From an uncultured Bacillota bacterium (GTDB lineage: Bacteria; Bacillota; Clostridia; Peptostreptococcales; Anaerovoracaceae), in the NCBI GenBank assembly GCA_927441425.1, contig CAKMKG010000005.1:62001-126000 (forward strand): 64,000 bases of DNA, written 5' to 3'. Position 1 is the first letter of the stretch; each line of letters starts with the position of its first letter. Shown here piece by piece: positions 8,693 through 17,595 of the stretch. Position numbers and translations under genes: made by a program. A model generated the notes under the pieces. That model ran no database searches and was not told where the DNA came from. It was given only the letters and a program-made list of their open reading frames with translations.

Positions 8693-10033
8693 TTAGCGGT
8701 AACGGATCACTTCAAATCGCTGCATTTCGTATGAGTCTGCACTTCTGATCCCCGCCTTCTCCAGGGCAATTTCTACCTGTTTCTTTGGTGTGTCCACCCC
8801 TTCCAGATCGGGAAGCAGCAGCCCCCGGCGAAAACCCGAGGTAACAATGACACCATACCGTTTTACATCCAGTTCCTCTACGGAATCTATTTTTTCAGGC
8901 GCTCCGAGCACATCGACAGAATAAACGAGATCTTTCAGCTCCTGCTCTTTTACGGCCGGAAATCGTGGATCCTGCATCCCTGCACTGATGGCATTATTGA
9001 TGATTTCTTCCGCGATATTGACTCTTACCGGCCCAATGGTGCCAATACAGCCTCTGAGCACGCCACCTTTTTTCAGGGACACGAAGATTCCTGCACGCTT
9101 CGTCTTGAATTCCGGCGGCACCCACTCCGGTACATTTAACTTATTGCCGCTGCGCACATAGGTCTCCAGTGTTTCTCTGGCAAGCTTCACATAATCACTT
9201 TCCTTTTCATCCTCTCCATCAATCTTAGCAACCAGATAGCCTACGCCGAAGGGACCTTCGTAAGAATAAACCTCGGAATTTAGTTTCATACCATGGAATG
9301 CTCCGAGCATCATTACAATAGAACGTGTGCCACATTCCCCTGCCTTTTCCAGAAAGTCCATATCCGTTTCCAGAAGCCCCTTCACATCCCCTTGGCGCAC
9401 CTTTTCTACAAGTGCTTCATCATAGGCAAGACCTTTGGGATTGTACCCTGCCGGAGCATCTCTGGTCAACTTGTGGGATAGATCTCCGCTTGCGATGTAA
9501 ACTACCCTTTCTTCCGACTCCGCCACCGCAGCCTGAACGCACTTTCCAAAATCATAAGTCTCCTGTAAGGAAAGAAACGGCGTTGAAATACAGACGAGGC
9601 GGAAATCTTCCAATTCCTTTTCAATAAAGCAAAGAGGCACCAGCGTACCGTGGTCAATCCGGTCATTGATGCCATATTGTCTTTTTTGCGACGCTTCGAG
9701 GCCTCCTGCTCCAAATCCGGCAAGCGCTGCTTTTTCAGTAATTAACGAAACAAGGTCTCTGTTATTCAGATATGAAAATTGGATATTTGGACTTCCAAAC
9801 GCCGTGAAATCTCCCGCCAGAGTCTCTGCATCCATGATATAAACATAGTCTTTAAAGCACGGCCCATGGGGCGTCGATAGAATGATTGTCGTCGGCTTCT
9901 CTTTTCCAATTTCACTTGCCGCACGTTTCACCGCGTCAATGGTCGAAGTGGCTTCTCTTTCTCTTCCATGGCCTATCCCCGGAACGATGATCGGCGGATG
10001 TGGCAGAATGTAGCCATTCAATAGTTTTCCCAT
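8693..10033 (-). CDS. AmmeMemoRadiSam fusion protein: Memo (LigB-like) + AMMECR1 domains
   Basis: 446 residues joining two parts of the system. The N-terminal half (about 1-265) is a Memo / class III extradiol dioxygenase-like domain: HPPIIVPGIG near the start, the histidine of STPHGP, the HG of RIDHGTLVPL and SGDLSHKL supply likely metal ligands. The C-terminal part (about 275-446) is an AMMECR1 domain, with GVFVSL-like GIFVSLKKGG, LRGCIGT and DPRFPAV blocks. In many genomes these are separate genes. It precedes the radical SAM gene by 38 bases in a shared minus-strand unit. The fold assignments are secure; the catalysed reaction is unknown. Confidence 0.9.
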   Translation of the reverse strand: MGKLLNGYILPHPPIIVPGIGHGREREATSTIDAVKRAASEIGKEKPTTIILSTPHGPCFKDYVYIMDAETLAGDFTAFGSPNIQFSYLNNRDLVSLITEKAALAGFGAGGLEASQKRQYGINDRIDHGTLVPLCFIEKELEDFRLVCISTPFLSLQETYDFGKCVQAAVAESEERVVYIASGDLSHKLTRDAPAGYNPKGLAYDEALVEKVRQGDVKGLLETDMDFLEKAGECGTRSIVMMLGAFHGMKLNSEVYSYEGPFGVGYLVAKIDGEDEKESDYVKLARETLETYVRSGNKLNVPEWVPPEFKTKRAGIFVSLKKGGVLRGCIGTIGPVRVNIAEEIINNAISAGMQDPRFPAVKEQELKDLVYSVDVLGAPEKIDSVEELDVKRYGVIVTSGFRRGLLLPDLEGVDTPKKQVEIALEKAGIRSADSYEMQRFEVIRYR

Positions 10034-10086
10034 AATTAGAATCTCCTTCCCAAACGATATTCTCCTTCATCGGAATCTATTTTATA

Positions 10087-11235
10087 CTAAAAATCTAGTT
10101 TTCGGATCTCTTCCAAATAATCATCATTTATTTCCGCCTCTGCAAAGGTTGCCATATGGTTCATGACCGCACATGCCCCCCGAATGATCTGGAACGCAAG
10201 GGGGCAACCGCTTCCTTCCCCAAGACGCAGTTCCAAGTTGAGCATCGGAGGCAGCCCCAGCTCAACGAGTGCATGGCCGTATCCCTGCTCCTTCGATACG
10301 TGGGAAGCAATCATATATCTCTTTGCCACGGGCGCGATCCTTGTTGCCGTGTACGCTGCAACCACAGAAATAAATCCGTCAATCACAACCGGAAGCTTAT
10401 AGATGGCCGCACCCAGAAAGGCTCCTGTCATTGCGGCCACATCAAATCCCCCAACCTTTGCCAGAACGTCAATGACATCAATATCCTTCTGGCCCCGGAA
10501 TCCATACTGTTCCACTACATCGTCAATGATTTCCTTCTTGCGGAAAAAGCTCTGATCCGTTATTCCTCCGCCTTTGCCTACGGTTTCCGATGCAGGAAGA
10601 CCGGTCAGTGCCGATAGGATCGCAGCGCTTGTCGTTGTATTTCCGATTCCCATTTCTCCGACTCCAAAAATGGCATATCCGGCTTTTTTTATCTCCCTTG
10701 CCATTTCAATACCGGTGCAGATCCCCCGAAGGGCTTCCTCCCGGGTCATCGCCGGTTCCTTTGCTAAATTATATGTGCTTTTTCTAATCTTTCTGTCGAC
10801 AATTTTGTCGGTAACTTTGATTTCGGAATCCGACTTTTCCAATGCTTCCTTCACAAGCAGCTCTTTGGGCAGATCCGCGTTGATTCCCAAATCCACGACC
10901 AGCAAATCCGTATCGAAATACTTCGCCAGCGTGCCGACCCCCGTCAGCCTTCTGGTGAAATTGATGGTCTGGGCCAGGGTGACAAACTGGGGTGCTGAGG
11001 CTACACCCTCTTCCACCACACCATTGTCGGAGCACATGATAGCAATACAGGCTTTGTCGGCATTGTTATGTAAATTACCGCTGATGCCGGAAAGCTGCAC
11101 GGCAATATCTTCAAGACGGCCCAGACTGCCCGGTGGTTTTGCCAGAGATTCTTCCCTCTTTCTGGCAAGTTCCATCGCATTCTGATCCAAATCTTCTATG
11201 GTCATGATAAGTTCAAACAGTTCGTTCTCTTTCAT
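10087..11235 (-). CDS. cobT: Nicotinate-nucleotide-dimethylbenzimidazole phosphoribosyltransferase
   Basis: 382 residues, the usual CobT length being about 350. CobT transfers phosphoribosyl from nicotinate mononucleotide to the lower-ligand base, giving alpha-ribazole phosphate for the nucleotide loop of cobalamin. Diagnostic blocks are KPPGSLGRLEDIA, FGVGEMGIGNTTTSAA, GFDVAAMTGAFLGAA and the catalytic glutamate in LRLGEGSGCPLAF. It overlaps cbiA by 4 bases (ATGA). It is the last gene of the cobalamin locus; cobU and cobS, which complete nucleotide-loop assembly, are not adjacent. Confidence 0.95.
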   Translation of the reverse strand: MKENELFELIMTIEDLDQNAMELARKREESLAKPPGSLGRLEDIAVQLSGISGNLHNNADKACIAIMCSDNGVVEEGVASAPQFVTLAQTINFTRRLTGVGTLAKYFDTDLLVVDLGINADLPKELLVKEALEKSDSEIKVTDKIVDRKIRKSTYNLAKEPAMTREEALRGICTGIEMAREIKKAGYAIFGVGEMGIGNTTTSAAILSALTGLPASETVGKGGGITDQSFFRKKEIIDDVVEQYGFRGQKDIDVIDVLAKVGGFDVAAMTGAFLGAAIYKLPVVIDGFISVVAAYTATRIAPVAKRYMIASHVSKEQGYGHALVELGLPPMLNLELRLGEGSGCPLAFQIIRGACAVMNHMATFAEAEINDDYLEEIRKLDF

Positions 11236-12653
11236 TGTTTCTCCGTCCCTCTAACTTTCTCGAAGAATTCCGCGGCAGCCTCGATATTGGAATAGAAGTG
11301 AATATGGGGATAGCCAGCCCAAAGGTTTCCCCTTGTTATAATGCAATCCCAATTAGCCTTTCGGAGTGGTTTCTGCGCGTGAAAGCCACAGCCTGTATTG
11401 GTGCTGTCCCAGTAATGAAATTCATGACCCTTCAGCTCTGCTCCTTTTTTACAAAACACGTTATCCTCCAAGGCGGTCAACGTGATATAGCCAAACCGGG
11501 TAAGCCTTTGTGTAGGGAAGCTTTCCCCCTCAATGACGCCGACCATATTGTACTGCGTTCCGTCCCTATCCTTTACCCATTGATGAAGATACATAAACCC
11601 GCCGCATTCCGCAAGGCACGGGATCCCGTTATCAATGGCATTTTTTATGCTCTGCAGCATGGTTTTATTTCCTGACAACCGTTCTAAATAGAGCTCCGGG
11701 TAACCTCCGCCCAAAATCAAGCCCCGGATGTCTGAGGGCAACGTCTCATTCTCAAGGGGGCTGAAGGGAACGATTTCAGCGCCCAGCTCCTCCAGCAATT
11801 CCAGATTATCCTGATAGTAAAAACAGAAGGCTTTATCCATGGCCACTGCAATTTTTACCGATTGCAGCGTAAAATTCGTATCGGATGGGTTATGCGGGTC
11901 TGAAGCATGTTCCCGGATGTTTTTTATTCCCTCCGGAATATCGAAATTGATCGGAGGCGCTTCCTTTGCAATCGCAAGGATCCGACCAAGGTCAACAGAA
12001 GCTTCCATCTGGTCTGCCACCCTGGTTATGATTTCCTGCAGATTTCCGACCTCCTTTGCCGTCACCAATCCCAGATGTCTGCTTTCCAGCCGACAGTCGG
12101 TCATCACCGGCAAATATCCCAAAACCTCGAGGGACAGTTCTTCTTCTATGAGACTCTTACTATCTTCATAGAGCATTGGGGAAATTCGATTGAGAATCAC
12201 TCCCCGGATGCTGTGATCCCTGCGCAGCTCCATAAATCCCTTTATTAAAGCAACGATGGATACCGACATCCCTTTGCAGTCCACCACCAGAATGACCGGC
12301 GTCTGCGTCTTCCGTGCTAGATCATAGGAGCTACAGTCCGTCGATTTTCCTGCCAGGCCGTCATAATAGCCCATGACTCCTTCCAGCACTGCCAAATCCG
12401 CAGTCCCTGCATTTTTACACAGTAAATATTTAGTGACACTCTCATCGGTAAAGAACAAGTCCAAATTTCTCGACTTGATCCCCAAAACCTCAGAATGGAA
12501 CATGGGGTCGATATAGTCAGGTCCGGCTTTGAAGGATGCCGGCTTCTTCCCGCGCTTCAAGAATGCTTGAAGCAGACCACAAGTAACGGTAGTTTTACCG
12601 CTTCCGCTTCCTGCCGCCGCAATCATGATTCTCGCTATCGTTTTCTGCTCCAT
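11232..12653 (-). CDS. cbiA: Cobyrinate a,c-diamide synthase
   Basis: 473 residues. This glutamine-dependent enzyme amidates the a and c side chains of (cobalt-)cobyrinic acid. The N-terminal dethiobiotin-synthetase-like domain has a P-loop, AAAGSGSGKTTVTCGLL. The C-terminal glutamine amidotransferase domain carries the nucleophilic cysteine in LAECGGFMYL and a late histidine in YPHIHFYSN. It lies 8 bases after cbiET and overlaps cobT by 4 bases, so it is coupled within the operon. Confidence 0.95.
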   Translation of the reverse strand: MEQKTIARIMIAAAGSGSGKTTVTCGLLQAFLKRGKKPASFKAGPDYIDPMFHSEVLGIKSRNLDLFFTDESVTKYLLCKNAGTADLAVLEGVMGYYDGLAGKSTDCSSYDLARKTQTPVILVVDCKGMSVSIVALIKGFMELRRDHSIRGVILNRISPMLYEDSKSLIEEELSLEVLGYLPVMTDCRLESRHLGLVTAKEVGNLQEIITRVADQMEASVDLGRILAIAKEAPPINFDIPEGIKNIREHASDPHNPSDTNFTLQSVKIAVAMDKAFCFYYQDNLELLEELGAEIVPFSPLENETLPSDIRGLILGGGYPELYLERLSGNKTMLQSIKNAIDNGIPCLAECGGFMYLHQWVKDRDGTQYNMVGVIEGESFPTQRLTRFGYITLTALEDNVFCKKGAELKGHEFHYWDSTNTGCGFHAQKPLRKANWDCIITRGNLWAGYPHIHFYSNIEAAAEFFEKVRGTEKQ

Positions 12654-12661
12654 GTCGTCCT

Positions 12662-13918
12662 CTATTTCTCCCCGCTGATAATGAAAATCGGATTCTGTCC
12701 CTGCATCATGTGATAGTTCCCAGCAGTCTTTCCATGAGCCGCGAAGATCTGGACAATGTCAATATCCTCAAATCCAAGTTTCTGAAATTGGTTGATGGCC
12801 TCCGCCATCGTTTCCAGCGTAATGGCGTTGACTACGACGCGGATCCTTGGGTTCTTTTTAACCAGGAGCTCAAGAATTTCCGCAAGTTTTCCTTTGGACC
12901 CCCCAATAAAGGCTCGATCCGGTACAGGCAAATCAACCAATGCTTCCGGCGCTTTTCCTTCGATGACCTTTACGTTCCATACGCCGAATTGTTCTGTATT
13001 CTGGCGAATCAGTCCAAGGGCCTCTTCATTGTATTCCACCGCATAAACACTGCCTTCATACGCCTGATAGGCCATTTCGATGGAGACTGAACCGGTTCCC
13101 GCTCCGATATCATAGATAACATCTCCCGGTCTTAGCTGAAGCTTAGATAAGGATATGCTGCGAATTTCACTTTTTGTCATGGGGACCTGCCCTCTCAGGA
13201 ACAGCTCGTCTCGAATGCCGTGGGTGATTACAGACCTCTGGATTATTTTTTCGTTCTCCACCAGCATCACAGCGAGAGGGTCGAATTCTTCCCCTGCAAG
13301 ACTTCCCGGAGTTGCTGAAAGGATTCGTTCATTGGGGTAGGAAAGCCGCTCTCCTACATGGACGGTGGCTTCCTCTAAATTGTTCTCCAAAAGAATCTGG
13401 CAAACCTTCCGAACCGTATAATCACCGCCCGTCAGGAAAAATATTTTACTATGATTCCAGACCGCTCCCATGATGTTGTCTTCTCTTCCATGAAGACTGA
13501 CAACCTTGGTATCCTCCCACGGAAGCTTAAGCTTTGCACTGAAATATTGGAGGGAGCTAATCCCCGGAATAAATTCCGTTTCATATTCGTTCCAGAAGCT
13601 TCCGACAGGATTTTTCCCGACGGATCGGCTTTGCTTCTGTTCTTCAATTAATTGGCTCAATTTTTTTGCACCGCTGAAAAAGCCCACATCTCCGGAAAAG
13701 ATTACTGCAATCATTTTATGATCGGGATGCTCTGAAATGTAATCCATAATCCTTGAGGGTGAAATTGCATAGCAAACATCGCCCTGATAATCCGGAAAAG
13801 CATTTACCATTCGCTCTGCTCCGATGAGCAGCTCACTGGCTTCTATGGCTTTTCTCCCCTGTTCTGTCAAGGTTTCGATATTTCCCATTCCAATCCCGAC
13901 AAGGTAAATCTTTTTCAT
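12662..13918 (-). CDS. cbiET: Fused cobalt-precorrin-7 C5-methyltransferase / C15-methyltransferase (decarboxylating)
   Basis: A CobL-type fusion of CbiE (about 1-210, tetrapyrrole methylase fold, MKKIYLVGIGMGN start and VIFSGDVGFFSGAKKL) and CbiT (about 225-415, Rossmann methyltransferase, PMTKSEIRSISL and DIGAGTGSVSIEMA). Together they methylate C5 and C15 and decarboxylate the C12 acetate. The frame is open to 13951, but GGAGG sits 5 bases before the ATG at 13918, which begins the family N-terminus. A G+C-rich hairpin lies just upstream of this start. About 418 residues. Confidence 0.93.
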   Translation of the reverse strand: MKKIYLVGIGMGNIETLTEQGRKAIEASELLIGAERMVNAFPDYQGDVCYAISPSRIMDYISEHPDHKMIAVIFSGDVGFFSGAKKLSQLIEEQKQSRSVGKNPVGSFWNEYETEFIPGISSLQYFSAKLKLPWEDTKVVSLHGREDNIMGAVWNHSKIFFLTGGDYTVRKVCQILLENNLEEATVHVGERLSYPNERILSATPGSLAGEEFDPLAVMLVENEKIIQRSVITHGIRDELFLRGQVPMTKSEIRSISLSKLQLRPGDVIYDIGAGTGSVSIEMAYQAYEGSVYAVEYNEEALGLIRQNTEQFGVWNVKVIEGKAPEALVDLPVPDRAFIGGSKGKLAEILELLVKKNPRIRVVVNAITLETMAEAINQFQKLGFEDIDIVQIFAAHGKTAGNYHMMQGQNPIFIISGEK

Positions 13919-13932
13919 CGTTGCCTCCATCG

Positions 13933-13947
13933 CGGCGCTTTGCGCCG
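13933..13947. repeat. 15-bp palindromic hairpin, shared with 61860-61874
   Basis: CGGCGCTTTGCGCCG is a 6-bp stem with a 3-base loop, 15 bases upstream of the cbiET start. The identical 15-mer occurs at 61860-61874 upstream of hpt. No other link between the two loci is evident; both could be copies of a short palindromic repeat or local RNA structures in leaders. Confidence 0.4.
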
Positions 13948-14039
13948 TCACAAATAATTAATGGAACCCCTCGTCTACCAATCATAAATCAATGGAGGCG
14001 GGGAGTGCAGAGGGGGTACCCCTCGCCGATAAAGGAGGG

Positions 14040-14199
14040 TGCTCAGCTCGCGAACGGAAAAATTCCTAGCGGCTGAAGCCGGGGAATTTCCGTATGGCAC
14101 CTACCAGACATTTGCTCAGCAAATGTCTGGTAGGTGCGTAAGCGAGCGCCGAAGGGAACCAAAGGGTTCCCTAGCGGAAAGTGTGAAAATATTTCACAC
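14040..14199. repeat. Multi-hairpin intergenic element with near-perfect 20-bp inverted repeat
   Basis: Between hemL and cbiET. A 41-base palindrome at 14097-14137 has 20-bp arms (GCACCTACCAGACATTTGCT and its complement) around a single base. Further stems are CGGAAA...TTTCCG (14054-14092), AGGGAACC/GGTTCCCT (14153-14172), AGTGTGAAA/TTTCACACT at the hemL stop, and GCTCGC (14047-14052) against GCGAGC (14142-14147). There is no long U-run, so it is not a simple terminator; processing signal, mobile palindrome or internal attenuator are possible. It divides the cobalamin locus with a gap of about 280 bases. Confidence 0.6.
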
Positions 14200-15489
14200 T
14201 TATACTCCAAAGAACTTTGCCGCACATTCCAGAGTATCTTTGATCTCCTTCTCGCTGTGCGCATTTGAAATAAACATAGCCTCAAATTGGGCAGGTGCAA
14301 AATAAACACCGCTATTCAGCATATGCCTGAAATAATCAGCATAGGCCGCCGTATCGGATTTTTTCGCTGACACGTAATCCGTAACCGGCTCTCCCGTAAA
14401 GAACATAGACCCGATGGAGCCGATATGGTTCACGACGCAGTTTGCCTTCGCAGCAGCGACGATATCCCGGAGTCCGCTGCAGAGCAATGCACCCAGTTCA
14501 TTGATATGGGTGTAGATTTCCGGATGGTTTTTCAACTCAGTCAGCTGTGCAATACCGGCTGCCATGGCAACCGGATTTCCACTCAGTGTTCCAGCCTGAT
14601 AGACCGGTCCCAAAGGCGCCACCATTTCCATGATTTCATGTTTTCCGCCGTAAGCGCCCACGGGCATTCCTCCTCCGATGATCTTGCCGAAGGTCGACAG
14701 GTCAGGTTTGATACCGAGCAGTCCTTGTGCTCCGTCGATGCCCATACGGAAGCCTGTAATCACTTCGTCAGCAATCAGTACGGTTTTATTGATGTCACAA
14801 ATCTCTCTTATTTTCTTTAAAAACTCAGGATCGGGAAGTACAACTCCCATATTGGCTGCAATTGGCTCTATGATCAGTGCCGCAATTTCTCCTTTGTTTT
14901 CTTCGAATAATCGTTCTACACTGTCAAAGTCGTTGTAATTTGCAGTCAGCGTATCCGAAGCACAGCCAACGGGTACGCCGGCGCTGTCTGGGATCCCGCT
15001 GTTCATGAGACCGGAACCCGCCTTGACCAGCAAGGAATCGCAGTGCCCGTGATAACAGCCTTCAAATTTTATGATCTTATTTCTTCCGGTGAAACCCCTT
15101 GCAGTGCGCAATGCACTCATGGTCGCTTCCGTTCCGGAGTTTACCATTCTGACCATCTCCATGGAAGGCACCAGTTCACAGACTAGCTTTGCCATGACCA
15201 CTTCCGCTTCCGTAGCGGCACCGTAGCTCAGACCTTTGACGATGGCTTCCTGTACTGCTTTTAAAACCACCGGGTTGTTGCTCCCCAGTATCATGGGGCC
15301 CCAGGATCCGATATAGTCGATATATTGGTTCCCGTCTACGTCATAAATATAGGCGCCGTCAGCCTTTTCTATAAATCGAGGGGTCTCAGACACAGCCTTG
15401 AATGCTCTTGCAGGACTGTTGACACCACCCGGAATATATTTCTGCGCTTCCTCAAATAGTTTGTTTGATCTGACAGTTTCCTTGCTCAT
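14200..15489 (-). CDS. hemL: Glutamate-1-semialdehyde 2,1-aminomutase
   Basis: 429 residues, normal length for this PLP enzyme, which converts glutamate-1-semialdehyde to 5-aminolevulinate, the second step of the C5 pathway. Blocks seen are PGGVNSPARAF, MVNSGTEATMSALRTARG, ADEVITGFRM and the PLP-lysine region LSTFGKIIGGGMPVGAYGG. It overlaps the end of hemB by one base (TAATG). With hemA, hemB, hemC and hemD in the same locus it feeds uroporphyrinogen III to corrin synthesis. Confidence 0.96.
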   Translation of the reverse strand: MSKETVRSNKLFEEAQKYIPGGVNSPARAFKAVSETPRFIEKADGAYIYDVDGNQYIDYIGSWGPMILGSNNPVVLKAVQEAIVKGLSYGAATEAEVVMAKLVCELVPSMEMVRMVNSGTEATMSALRTARGFTGRNKIIKFEGCYHGHCDSLLVKAGSGLMNSGIPDSAGVPVGCASDTLTANYNDFDSVERLFEENKGEIAALIIEPIAANMGVVLPDPEFLKKIREICDINKTVLIADEVITGFRMGIDGAQGLLGIKPDLSTFGKIIGGGMPVGAYGGKHEIMEMVAPLGPVYQAGTLSGNPVAMAAGIAQLTELKNHPEIYTHINELGALLCSGLRDIVAAAKANCVVNHIGSIGSMFFTGEPVTDYVSAKKSDTAAYADYFRHMLNSGVYFAPAQFEAMFISNAHSEKEIKDTLECAAKFFGV

Positions 15490-16472
15490 TATCCAATTCT
15501 CCCTTCGTCTATCATCTTCGCGATTTCTTTTGCAAAATATGTGATCAGGATGTTCGCACCTGCACGATAAATGCTCACCGTAGTTTCTGCGATGATCGCC
15601 TGTTCATCCACCATTCCTGCCTTTGCAGCAGCCTTTATCATGGCATATTCGCCGCTTACGCTGTAAGCCGCTGTCGGAACCGCCACGCGATCGGATACCT
15701 CCCGGATAATATCTAGATAGGAGAGGGCCGGTTTTATCATGATGATGTCGGCACCTTCCTCCAAGTCAAGATAGACTTCTTTCATTGCTTCTTTTCTGTT
15801 ATGAAAGTCCATCTGGTAGGTTTTTCGATTGCCTTTAAAATTGCAGGAGCCGGCCGCTTCACGGAAGGGGCCATAAAATGCAGATGCATACTTTGCCGCA
15901 TAAGACATGATGGGAGTATCAACATATCCCGCCGCATCCAGCTCTTCCCGGATCGCTCTGACTCTGCCGTCCATCATATCCGACGGCGCAACCATATCCG
16001 CTCCGGCGATTACCTGAGATAATGCGGTTTTCGCCAGGTACGGCAGCGTCTTATCGTTGTCCACGCTGTCGCCCTTCACAATCCCACAGTGACCGTGAGA
16101 AGTATACTCACACATACAGACATCCCCAATGCAATACAGCTCGGGAAAATCTTTCTTTGCAGCCTTTAGTGCCTGCTGAACGATGCCGTTTTCCGCATAG
16201 GCCTGGCTTCCCAGTTCATCCTTATGCTCCGGGATACCAAAGAACATGATACTTGTGACGCCAGTCTTGGCGGCTTCTTCCAACCCGTAAGCCAACGTGT
16301 CGGGACTGTACCGTTTCTGTCCCGGCATCGCTTCGATTTCGGTGATGATCCCCTTACCCTCTTCCACAAAGATCGGGTAAACCAGCGATGTCTTTCCGAT
16401 TCTCGTTTCTCTGACCAGTTCTCTGGTCCTGTTGTCCATTCTCAGCCTTCTTGGCCTTATTGCTGCTTCCAT
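15489..16472 (-). CDS. hemB: Delta-aminolevulinic acid dehydratase (porphobilinogen synthase)
   Basis: 327 residues. It condenses two 5-aminolevulinates to porphobilinogen. The family blocks are RPRRLRMDNRTRELVRET near the start, CMCEYTSHGHCGI with the cysteines of the zinc-type metal site, the Schiff-base lysines in MSYAAKYASAFYGPFREAA and MIKPALSYLD. GGAGG lies 6 bases before the ATG. The gene overlaps the end of cbiG by 16 bases, so the two are coupled. Confidence 0.96.
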   Translation of the reverse strand: MEAAIRPRRLRMDNRTRELVRETRIGKTSLVYPIFVEEGKGIITEIEAMPGQKRYSPDTLAYGLEEAAKTGVTSIMFFGIPEHKDELGSQAYAENGIVQQALKAAKKDFPELYCIGDVCMCEYTSHGHCGIVKGDSVDNDKTLPYLAKTALSQVIAGADMVAPSDMMDGRVRAIREELDAAGYVDTPIMSYAAKYASAFYGPFREAAGSCNFKGNRKTYQMDFHNRKEAMKEVYLDLEEGADIIMIKPALSYLDIIREVSDRVAVPTAAYSVSGEYAMIKAAAKAGMVDEQAIIAETTVSIYRAGANILITYFAKEIAKMIDEGRIG

Positions 16473-17545
16473 CGATATCCTCCATTTCTTACAGCCATCG
16501 CTATGGTGACTCCATTCTGCGCATGTTTTTTTACGATCAGTTCTCCCCGACTTCCCAGCACAGCCGCTCTTTCACATACGTTATCAACTCCGGTAATCTG
16601 ATTTACAAACTCTGAAGCAGTAAATTCCCCGGCAAGCTGCTCCAGCTCCTCTGCCGAAAAGACCTGCAGTGGAACGCCCAGCTTATCCGCCAGTTGCTTC
16701 AATGCGGCTTCCTCCTTTTTAATATCGATGGAACAAAGCTTTTCAATGGACTTTATCGAAAGCCTATGCTCTTCCAAGACCTGCTCCAGCAATTTCTCCA
16801 CGGCCTCTAGGCGGATCCCTTTTCTGCAGCCGATGCCTATGGTCACCCTTTGAGGAATCAGGTACAAGGTTTTATCGAAGGTTCCTTCCTCCTCATGAAT
16901 TGATATTCGGAAACCTATCTTCGGATATTGTCCGGCTGCCGACAGGTTTCCCCCTTTTATTTCTTCCTGATCCGTTATCAACTGGAGTTGCTCGGGCAGC
17001 ACACCCTCTATGGGATCCTCACTGGATACCCCAATGGTTTCTCCTCTTAAAACGGCAGCTGAAATTTCCTTGGCCAGCTTCATGTCATCGATCCGGAGGT
17101 GATTCCTTTTAGCCCAATCATCCACTGCAAATCTTTGATTCAGGTCGGTTGCTGTCGTAATAACGGGCTGTGCGCCTAGAATTTCCGCGATTTTTTGCGT
17201 GATATCATTGGCACCTCCAAGATGACCCGACAGAAGTGAGATGGCATATTTCCCCTTTTCATCTACAACGACCACGGCAGGATCAACGGCCTTGTCCTTG
17301 ATGTAAGGCGCGATTGCCCGTACCGCAATACCGCATGCCCCAACGAAAATAAGGGCTTCATTTTTAGAAAAAGCTGCTGCCGTCCACTCATCCAGACTGT
17401 TCTGAAGTGACATGATCCCTGCACCCTCTGCAAATAGTCCTTTTCCGAAGGCACTGCAATCATGCCCATCAATACGCAGACCTGCTTCGATCTTACAACA
17501 AGTCTTCGCGCCCTCTCCCGTAAAAGAAATCAATGCAACCTTCAT
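16457..17545 (-). CDS. cbiG: Cobalt-precorrin-5A hydrolase
   Basis: 362 residues. CbiG opens the delta-lactone of cobalt-precorrin-5A and releases acetaldehyde, a step specific to the anaerobic pathway. The N-terminal part shows the CbiG pattern ALIFVGACGIAVRAIAPYI and KYAISLLSGHLGGANDITQ; the C-terminal domain (about 235-355) has IGIGCRKGI and VCERAAVL. GGAGG precedes the ATG by 8 bases. Its presence confirms the early-cobalt-insertion route. Confidence 0.95.
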   Translation of the reverse strand: MKVALISFTGEGAKTCCKIEAGLRIDGHDCSAFGKGLFAEGAGIMSLQNSLDEWTAAAFSKNEALIFVGACGIAVRAIAPYIKDKAVDPAVVVVDEKGKYAISLLSGHLGGANDITQKIAEILGAQPVITTATDLNQRFAVDDWAKRNHLRIDDMKLAKEISAAVLRGETIGVSSEDPIEGVLPEQLQLITDQEEIKGGNLSAAGQYPKIGFRISIHEEEGTFDKTLYLIPQRVTIGIGCRKGIRLEAVEKLLEQVLEEHRLSIKSIEKLCSIDIKKEEAALKQLADKLGVPLQVFSAEELEQLAGEFTASEFVNQITGVDNVCERAAVLGSRGELIVKKHAQNGVTIAMAVRNGGYRWKQQ

Positions 17546-17595
17546 GAACGATGCCTCCCATTTTTTTCGATTGATTCAGTGTTTTTGATCTATTG

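Noticed and set aside
10574-11185. 203-codon plus-strand frame inside cobT
   Set aside because: Mirror frame of a conserved enzyme gene without its own translation signals.
14043-14309. 88-codon frames on both strands over the palindromic region
   Set aside because: They exist only because the region is an inverted repeat and overlap hemL; no family resemblance.
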